The position numbers and the translations under genes are program-made. Below the pieces are notes generated by a model. It was not told the origin of the DNA. It worked only from the letters and a program-made list of their open reading frames with translations, and searched no databases. From Flavobacterium luteum (GTDB lineage Bacteria > Bacteroidota > Bacteroidia > Flavobacteriales > Flavobacteriaceae): a DNA stretch of 64,000 nt. This document shows, in pieces, positions 58,576-64,000 of the stretch (position 1 is the first letter of the stretch; each line of letters begins with the position of its first letter). The stretch is from assembly GCF_008806775.1 (NCBI RefSeq), contig NZ_WAEM01000001.1, forward strand, positions 248,001 through 312,000, given 5' to 3'.

Positions 58576-59574
58576 ACCCGTTGGGTGTAATTATTTAAAG
58601 TAAAATAAATTGAATAAATATTGGTCAAGATACTGAATTTCAGTATCTTGAAGTCGCCAAACAAACCAATATTCATGTCAAATATAGTAAAAAATTATTT
58701 AAGAGTTTTAGAAGTCATAAGTTCTTTGAATTGTGAATTAGAATATAAATCAGGCGTAGGTAGAAATCAAAAAATGTCTGATTTAGAGGTAGTTGCACTT
58801 AGTTTAACAGCTGAATTTATGTCAATTGATAGTGAGAATTCATTGTTTAAATCAATTGATGTTGGTCAAATTCCAAATTTAATTGAGCGAAGTCAGTTCA
58901 ATAAAAGAAGAAGGAAATTGTTTTTATTTTCAGAAGAAGTTAGAATAAAATTAGCGTCTCGTTTTTTGGAATTTGAAGATTATTTTATTGTTGATAGCAT
59001 GCCTTTAGAGATTTGTAAATTTGCTCGTCACCGAAGAATTAAAATCTGTAAAAAAGAGTTTGAAACAGCTCCATCAAAAGGATATTGTGCTTCACAAAAC
59101 ACTTGGTTTTATGGTTATAAACTTCATGGAGTTTGTTCTGTTTCGGGTGTTTTTCATTCTTTAGATATTACCAAAGCAGAAGTTCACGATGTTCATTTTT
59201 TGAAGAATATAAAACAACAAATGTCTGATTGTGTGTTGCTTGGCGATAGAGGATATTTATCACAAACGATTCAATTGGATCTATTTCAAACAGTAAATAT
59301 TAAAATTGAAACACCTAAAAGGAAAAATCAAAAAGACTATAAACCACAAGCTTATATCTTTAGAAAATCAAGAAAAAGAATTGAAACATTATTCTCCCAA
59401 TTGTGTGACCAATTCAAAATTAGAAACAATTATGCTAAATCTTTTGAAGGTTTTAAAACACGAGTTTTAGCAAAAATAACAGCATTAACATTGGTTCAAT
59501 TCATCAATAAATTTGTATTTGACAGACCAATAAACAATATTAAAAATCAAATAATTTAATTACACCCAACGGGT
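58576..59574 (+). mobile_element. IS982-family insertion sequence, 999 bp, complete
   Basis: Terminal inverted repeats of 18 nt (ACCCGTTGGGTGTAATTA and its complement) flanked by perfect 8-bp target duplications TATTAATA at 58568-58575 and 59575-59582. One transposase gene. Size and ends fit IS982. A palindrome at 58626-58649 (AGATACTGAA/TTCAGTATCT) lies between the left end and the gene, perhaps to block read-through. Confidence 0.93.
58675..59559 (+). CDS. IS982-family transposase
   Basis: 294 residues from ATG 58675 (upstream TTG codon at 58621 is not needed). DDE residues: Asp in YFIVDSMPLEI, Asp in LLGDRGYLSQ, Glu in RKRIETLFSQL. The frame is intact, so the element is probably active. 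Its stop lies 15 nt before the right end. Confidence 0.93.
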   Translation: MSNIVKNYLRVLEVISSLNCELEYKSGVGRNQKMSDLEVVALSLTAEFMSIDSENSLFKSIDVGQIPNLIERSQFNKRRRKLFLFSEEVRIKLASRFLEFEDYFIVDSMPLEICKFARHRRIKICKKEFETAPSKGYCASQNTWFYGYKLHGVCSVSGVFHSLDITKAEVHDVHFLKNIKQQMSDCVLLGDRGYLSQTIQLDLFQTVNIKIETPKRKNQKDYKPQAYIFRKSRKRIETLFSQLCDQFKIRNNYAKSFEGFKTRVLAKITALTLVQFINKFVFDRPINNIKNQII

Positions 59575-59601
59575 TATTAATAATAAATACTATTTAAAAT
59601 T

Positions 59602-60189
59602 ATGACTCCCCAAAATTCAAACTTTAGACTAATCGAAAAACCTAAAAAAGAGGAATATCCAGAATATTCAGAAATGTATATGAAGCTTTTAAAAGACGAT
59701 GGGATGGTGCTTCAAAATATGAAAGACAGCTTTATTAAAATTAAAAATTTTATTTACGAATTGCCTGAAGAAAAACTACATTACAGATACGACGAAGGAA
59801 AGTGGACCATTAAGGAAATTTTAGTTCATATCATTGACGATGAACGAATATTTGCTTACAGAGCTTTGCGATATGGTAGAAATGACAATACCCCACTACA
59901 TGGTTTTGAAGAAAATAATTATGCAAAATATTCGTATGCCAATGATAGAAGTTTGAAAAGTATTTTTGAAGAATATGAATCTGTTAGAAACGCCACACTG
60001 TCTTTATTCCAGAACCTACCCGAGGATGCGTTTATTAGAAGTGGTGGAGGTATAGATGATGATGGCAGTATTATCAATGTTAGAACGGTTAGAGCATTAG
60101 CCTATCATCTTGCAGGTCACGAGTTAAGTCATATTAAAGTTATCAAAGAGCGCTATTTAAATTTATCAACCAAGGAAAGTATCCTTTAA
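59602..60189 (+). CDS. DinB-family protein
   Basis: 195 residues, four-helix DinB/YfiT type. His ligands in ILVHIIDDE and HLAGHELSHIK give the three-His metal site. The family are metal-dependent thiol transferases or hydrolases. It follows the IS by 27 nt. Confidence 0.82.
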   Translation: MTPQNSNFRLIEKPKKEEYPEYSEMYMKLLKDDGMVLQNMKDSFIKIKNFIYELPEEKLHYRYDEGKWTIKEILVHIIDDERIFAYRALRYGRNDNTPLHGFEENNYAKYSYANDRSLKSIFEEYESVRNATLSLFQNLPEDAFIRSGGGIDDDGSIINVRTVRALAYHLAGHELSHIKVIKERYLNLSTKESIL

Positions 60190-60252
60190 AAACAAAATCA
60201 ATCAATTTCAAATAAATTTAAACTCGTTACCCTCAAAAAAATACTGAAAACA

Positions 60253-61074
60253 ATGAGAAAAACAGATAGATACAAGGCTGGTTGGGGAAAATTAATAGAA
60301 ATTGACGGAGAAGCTGGAGAAAAAGTTATAAATGAATTAAAAGATATTGCACCTGATTTAGGAACGTATATAATTGAATACGTATTTGGCGACATTTATA
60401 CCAGAGATGGTTTAGATTTAAAATCAAAAGAGATTGCAGTTGTTGCCGCATTGACAGCAATTGGAACGGCTCAACCACAACTTAAAGTTCATATCAATGG
60501 TGCATTAAACACGGGTAGTACTGTCAACGAAGTGAAGGAAGTTATTCTGCAAATGGCTGTTTATGGCGGCTTTCCTTGCTGTATCAATGGCATGAACCTT
60601 TTAAAAGAAGTGCTAAATGAAAGACAATCCAATGGATTTATTGATAGAATTGGAACTACAGCAACAAAAATAGGTCAAATTGATAGGCTTATTTTAGGGG
60701 AGCAAGAATTAATGAAATTGGACAGTTTACAAGTTGATAAACTGAAAGATACCTACAATGATTTTTCACCTGAATTGGTAAAACTTATTCTTGAATTTGG
60801 TTATGCTGACATTTTTTCAAGAGATAATTTGAATATAAAATATAGACAAATTGCAACAATTTCAGCTTTAACAGCATTAGGTACTGCTCCGTTGCAATTA
60901 AAATTTCACATAAACGCAGGTCTAAACATTGGACTTACAAAGACTGAAATTAAGGAAATAATGTTATTGATGAGCGTTTATGCAGGTTTTCCAGCGGCAA
61001 TAAATGGTATAACTATTTTGAAAGAAGTTGTTAATGAATTACCAAAAATGACTACTTCGAATTTTAATAATTAG
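60253..61074 (+). CDS. Carboxymuconolactone-decarboxylase-family protein, two domains
   Basis: 273 residues. Two copies of the alpha-helical CMD fold: about 1-125 (AALTAIGTAQPQLKVHINGA) and about 140-265 (ALTALGTAPLQLKFHINAG). No CxxC pair, so it is not AhpD-like. Fused CMD proteins act on aromatic lactones or are of unknown role. It follows the DinB gene by 63 nt. Confidence 0.88.
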   Translation: MRKTDRYKAGWGKLIEIDGEAGEKVINELKDIAPDLGTYIIEYVFGDIYTRDGLDLKSKEIAVVAALTAIGTAQPQLKVHINGALNTGSTVNEVKEVILQMAVYGGFPCCINGMNLLKEVLNERQSNGFIDRIGTTATKIGQIDRLILGEQELMKLDSLQVDKLKDTYNDFSPELVKLILEFGYADIFSRDNLNIKYRQIATISALTALGTAPLQLKFHINAGLNIGLTKTEIKEIMLLMSVYAGFPAAINGITILKEVVNELPKMTTSNFNN

Positions 61075-61201
61075 TATCACAAAATACTTGCTTATTTCTA
61101 ATGATATCTAATATGCATCATAAAATTCTTTAAAAAAAGGTTGCTTTTTAAAATACCTCTAACTAATTGAAAAATAATAATTTATACAAATAACTATACA
61201 A

Positions 61202-61795
61202 ATGAAACCAATACTTATTCTTTTATTATTTATATCTTTTACAACTAATTGCTTGTTTGCTCAAAAAGAACAACTTGAAATTAAGTTGATAAAACAAGAT
61301 ACTTTTGAGATTCACACAAAAAAACAATTACTTAAATTATTGTCAATTTATGATATTAAAAAATGGGTATTTACAAAGAACATAAACATTGAAAGTGGCT
61401 ATAATGTGATTCCGCATAGCATGCCTATTCTTACACTCAATACACGCCACATTAAAGACGATGACCTTTTATTAGCAACATTTATTCATGAGCAACTCCA
61501 TTGGTATATAAGCTATCACAAATCTAAAAATGAACTTTTAGCTCAATTAAAATTAATGTATCCTAACCCTAAAATCAATTTTCCTGAAGGAAGTGGTGGA
61601 GAAATTGACACCTATTTCCATATTCTTATTTGTCACTTGGAATACAATGCTTTAAAAGAACTTTTAGGAGAGTTGAAAGCCTCTCAGATAATGATTTTTT
61701 GGTCACAAGATCATTATAAATGGGTATATAAAACAGTACTTGATGATCATGATAAACTTAATAATTTAGCAAGAAAATACAATTTGAATCTTTAA
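61202..61795 (+). CDS. Exported putative zinc metallopeptidase-like protein
   Basis: 197 residues. A signal peptide ends LFAQ, and HEQLH (residues 96-100) is an HExxH zinc motif in ATFIHEQLHWYISYH. A third ligand (Glu in GGEIDTYFH or Glu in HLEYN) may lie further on. Unknown family. 61075-61201 is an empty AT-rich gap with its presumed promoter. Confidence 0.6.
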   Translation: MKPILILLLFISFTTNCLFAQKEQLEIKLIKQDTFEIHTKKQLLKLLSIYDIKKWVFTKNINIESGYNVIPHSMPILTLNTRHIKDDDLLLATFIHEQLHWYISYHKSKNELLAQLKLMYPNPKINFPEGSGGEIDTYFHILICHLEYNALKELLGELKASQIMIFWSQDHYKWVYKTVLDDHDKLNNLARKYNLNL

Positions 61796-61903
61796 AAATA
61801 TCTAAAAATAATTGATATCAATACAAACTATAATTTACTAAATTATGTTGAATTATGGAAAGCAGATACCACTAAAATTGTGAACTTATTAAAGGCATCC
61901 CTA

Positions 61904-62344
61904 ATGAAAGTAAGACAAGCGATAATAGATGACCTCAATGAATTAGCACAACTTTTTGCTGATTATAGAGTTTTTTATGGACAAGACTTCGAGCTGGAGA
62001 AAACCAGAAGTTTTATACAACAAAGACTAGAAAGTAAAGACAGTATTATCTTCATTGCTATTCAATCGGATACAATTTTAGGATTCTCACAACTATATCC
62101 ATCATTTACTACAATAGGAGTTCAGGAAATTTGGATTTTAAACGACTTATTTATTAAACCTAAATTCAGACAAAATGGTGTAGCAAAAATGTTGATTGAA
62201 TATATCCTAGATTACTGCAAAGATACTAACAGAAAAAAAGTGATTTTATCTACTGCATATAATAATGACAAAGCGCAGCGACTTTATGAAAAATTAGGTT
62301 TTACAAAAACAAAATTTTACAATTACGAAAAGTATAACTTATAA
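61904..62344 (+). CDS. GNAT-family N-acetyltransferase
   Basis: 146 residues. The CoA-binding loop is FRQNGVAKMLI in strand/helix 4 (ILNDLFIKPKFRQNG). The ATG at 61904 is preferred over the upstream GTG (61880). It is 2 nt before the following CMD-type gene, so both are cotranscribed. Confidence 0.83.
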   Translation: MKVRQAIIDDLNELAQLFADYRVFYGQDFELEKTRSFIQQRLESKDSIIFIAIQSDTILGFSQLYPSFTTIGVQEIWILNDLFIKPKFRQNGVAKMLIEYILDYCKDTNRKKVILSTAYNNDKAQRLYEKLGFTKTKFYNYEKYNL

Positions 62345-62346
62345 CT

Positions 62347-62790
62347 ATGAAACAAAGAATCAATATAAAACAATTAGAACCAGAAGCATATAAAGTAATG
62401 TATGCAATGGAAAAATATTTATTAACGACAGATTTAACAGCTCAACTGAGAGAACTCATAAAAATACGAGTTTCACAAATAAATAAATGTGCTTACTGTA
62501 TTGAAATACATACAAAAGACGCAAGAAAAATAGGTGAAACAGAACAAAGAATTTATGCCTTATCAGCATGGGAGGAATGTCCTCTTTTTTCAGAGGAAGA
62601 AAAAGCAGTTCTGGCTTTGACCGATTCTATAACAAAAATAGCAAATCATGGAGTTAATGATTTTATCTTTAAAAATGTTCAGTCGTATTTTACAGAAAAC
62701 CAAATTGCTCAAATGATAATAGCTATAAATCAAATGAACTTTTGGAACAGAATTGCTATTTCAACAAAAATGTTCCATCCGTTAAATTGA
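62347..62790 (+). CDS. AhpD-like carboxymuconolactone-decarboxylase-family protein
   Basis: 147 residues. CAYCIEIH (C48, C51, H55) is the AhpD-type CxxCxxxH site, with the following helix AWEECPLFSEEEKAVLALTD typical of the family. Such proteins are thiol peroxidase/reductase-like detoxifiers. It begins 2 nt after the acetyltransferase stop. Confidence 0.9.
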   Translation: MKQRINIKQLEPEAYKVMYAMEKYLLTTDLTAQLRELIKIRVSQINKCAYCIEIHTKDARKIGETEQRIYALSAWEECPLFSEEEKAVLALTDSITKIANHGVNDFIFKNVQSYFTENQIAQMIIAINQMNFWNRIAISTKMFHPLN

Positions 62791-62893
62791 CAAAAGAAAT
62801 ATTAAATTAATATATATTATTTTAAAAAGAGCAAATAGAATAGTTTTTAAATAATAAAATTGAAAAATATTGTACTACCAAATAAATACACAA

Positions 62894-63316
62894 ATGATTA
62901 AAATAGGTCAAACTAAGACAGTTTCTAGCGAAGTAACCGATAATGATACAGCTAAATCACTTTTAATTGGTTTTGGAGAAACATTGCCAACTGACAATTA
63001 TGCTGATGTTTTTGCCACAACAAAAATGATAGGGCTAATGGAATTGGCAGCAGGAAGACTTCTTTATGCAATACAAAATAGTAATCAGTTATCCGTTGGA
63101 GTTGATGTAAGTATTAAACATTTAAATGCAACTCCAGTTGGTCAACAAGTTACTGCAACTGCAACATTTATAGGGCAAGAAGGATTGCTCTATAAATTTA
63201 AAGTTGATGCATTTGATAATGGAGGTAAAATTGGAGAAGGATTTCATACAAGAGCTATTATTGAAATTGACAGACTTGTTTCAGGCGCTGAACGAAGAAT
63301 TTTAAATAATAAATAA
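62894..63316 (+). CDS. Hotdog-fold thioesterase (fluoroacetyl-CoA thioesterase-like)
   Basis: 140 residues from ATG 62894; the 24-nt-longer TTG start at 62870 is less likely. Hotdog pattern AAGRLLYAIQNSNQLSVGVDV, then SIKHLNATPVGQQVTATATF and GEGFHTRAIIEIDR match the FlK/YbgC-type thioesterase family. Hydrolyses an acyl-CoA, substrate unknown. Confidence 0.8.
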   Translation: MIKIGQTKTVSSEVTDNDTAKSLLIGFGETLPTDNYADVFATTKMIGLMELAAGRLLYAIQNSNQLSVGVDVSIKHLNATPVGQQVTATATFIGQEGLLYKFKVDAFDNGGKIGEGFHTRAIIEIDRLVSGAERRILNNK

Positions 63317-63438
63317 TAGGGAATAAATATAAAATATTTAAATCAATAAAAATAAAGATAGTAAGTTATTGAAATTAAAATAATATTTGTTTCTTAAATG
63401 AACTTATCGAATAGTATTAAAATAATAAATTTAAAAAT

Positions 63439-64000
63439 ATGGCTGCACCTAATAAAAATACAGTTTTTCCTTTAGGAAATTATGAAAGACTATGCTTTCT
63501 AAAGAATATCATTAAGAATCCCAATATCATTGTTGGTGATTATACTTATTATGATGATTTTGAAAACGTTCACAATTTTGAAAAAAACGTAAAGTATCAT
63601 TTTGACTTTATTGGCGATCGACTCATTATTGGAAAATTTTGTATGATAGCTTCCAATGTTACATTTATAATGAATGGAGCCAATCATTTAACCCAATCAA
63701 TTAGTTCCTATCCTTTTGCTGTTTTTGGAGAAGATTGGAAAACTGCAATGGAGGGTAAAAACTATCCCACTAAAGGTGATACAATAATTGGGAATGATGT
63801 TTGGATTGGCTTTAACGCCACAATTATGCCTGGAGTAACTATTGGAGATGGAGCTATTATAGCTTCTAACACAACAGTGACAAAAAATGTTGCACCTTAT
63901 ACAATTGTTGGAGGAAATCCTGCAAAAGAAATTAAGAAACGATTTTCTAATGAGCAAATCGAAACGCTTTTAAAGCAACAATGGTGGAATTGGCCTATAG
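63439..64000 (+). CDS. Vat-like xenobiotic O-acetyltransferase (3' end beyond window)
   Basis: 187 codons are visible with no stop, so the gene runs off the window. [20 protein letters not shown] is followed by left-handed beta-helix hexapeptides ([19 protein letters not shown], then [20 protein letters not shown] and GGNPAKEI). These match the Vat/CatB xenobiotic acetyltransferases, which acetylate streptogramin A or chloramphenicol. Resistance activity is not shown by sequence alone. The upstream promoter is not clear. Confidence 0.88.
   Translation, partial: MAAPNKNTVFPLGNYERLCFLKNIIKNPNIIVGDYTYYDDFENVHNFEKNVKYHFDFIGDRLIIGKFCMIASNVTFIMNGANHLTQSISSYPFAVFGEDWKTAMEGKNYPTKGDTIIGNDVWIGFNATIMPGVTIGDGAIIASNTTVTKNVAPYTIVGGNPAKEIKKRFSNEQIETLLKQQWWNWPI

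Overview
The window comes from the chromosome of an AT-rich Bacteroidota, most like Flavobacterium. The support is Bacteroidota promoters of the TTTG-N20-TAnnTTTG type, few Shine-Dalgarno sites, exported proteins ending their signal peptides in AQ or SQ, flavobacterial gene families (RMD1/DUF155, DUF1826-like, RteC-like) and the short dispersed repeats typical of the group. No intact rRNA, tRNA or CRISPR array is present.

Region 1 (1-26200) is core and stress metabolism. It opens with the 3' part of valS. A stress block follows (thioredoxin, holin-like and YtxH proteins, a universal stress protein), then an exporter operon (LolA-like protein, two FtsX-type permeases, LolD-like ATPase, outer-membrane beta-barrel). 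A long minus-strand run comes next: SDR, OsmC, AMP-forming acyl-CoA synthetase, HtrA lipoprotein, a 2-oxoacid dehydrogenase (E1 alpha, E1 beta, E2) with its own acyl carrier protein and nitroreductase, PEP synthase, NAD(P)HX dehydratase, a second universal stress protein and a metal-binding protein. Together they suggest acetyl-CoA/pyruvate/PEP interconversion under stress.

Region 2 (26200-30550) is a repeat-rich scar: a decayed piece of an RteC-like gene whose intact relative lies at 52003-53493, a DUF1826-like gene, two broken REP-associated tyrosine transposase copies with their palindromic REP hairpins, and small exported proteins.

Region 3 (30550-35450) is a restriction-modification island. 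It has a beta-class and an alpha-class (Dam-like) adenine methyltransferase, a C-protein-like regulator with an operator palindrome, a PD-(D/E)XK nuclease, a four-helix membrane protein and a DGQHR-domain (DndB-like) protein.

Region 4 (35450-44160) holds two mirror-image modules, each made of a conserved protein of unknown function and a divergent 67-residue putative regulator, separated by arrays of GTCA/GCCA boxes about 10 bp apart. A tRNA-Ser 3'-end scar lies between them. The right module continues into a DUF5675 plus two holin-like genes. About 1 kb of non-coding DNA with four long imperfect hairpins follows, interrupted by an IS4-family element, and then a candidate small RNA with its own promoter and terminator.

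Region 5 (44156-53500) is an accessory island. It contains a six-gene minus-strand cluster (NdpA-like nucleoid protein, membrane protein, possible HEPN-like protein, unknown, DUF3800, small possible nuclease), which is the best candidate for an undescribed defence system. Integrative-element genes follow: ATPase, replication-initiator-like protein, excisionase-like HTH and RteC-like protein.

Region 6 (53500-64000) is metabolic and accessory: a Crp/Fnr regulator with a matching operator upstream of an SMP-30-like/cupin operon, a zinc-type oxidoreductase plus a truncated copy of it, an IS982 element, a DinB protein, carboxymuconolactone decarboxylase-type proteins, acetyltransferases, a thioesterase, and a Vat-like acetyltransferase running off the end.
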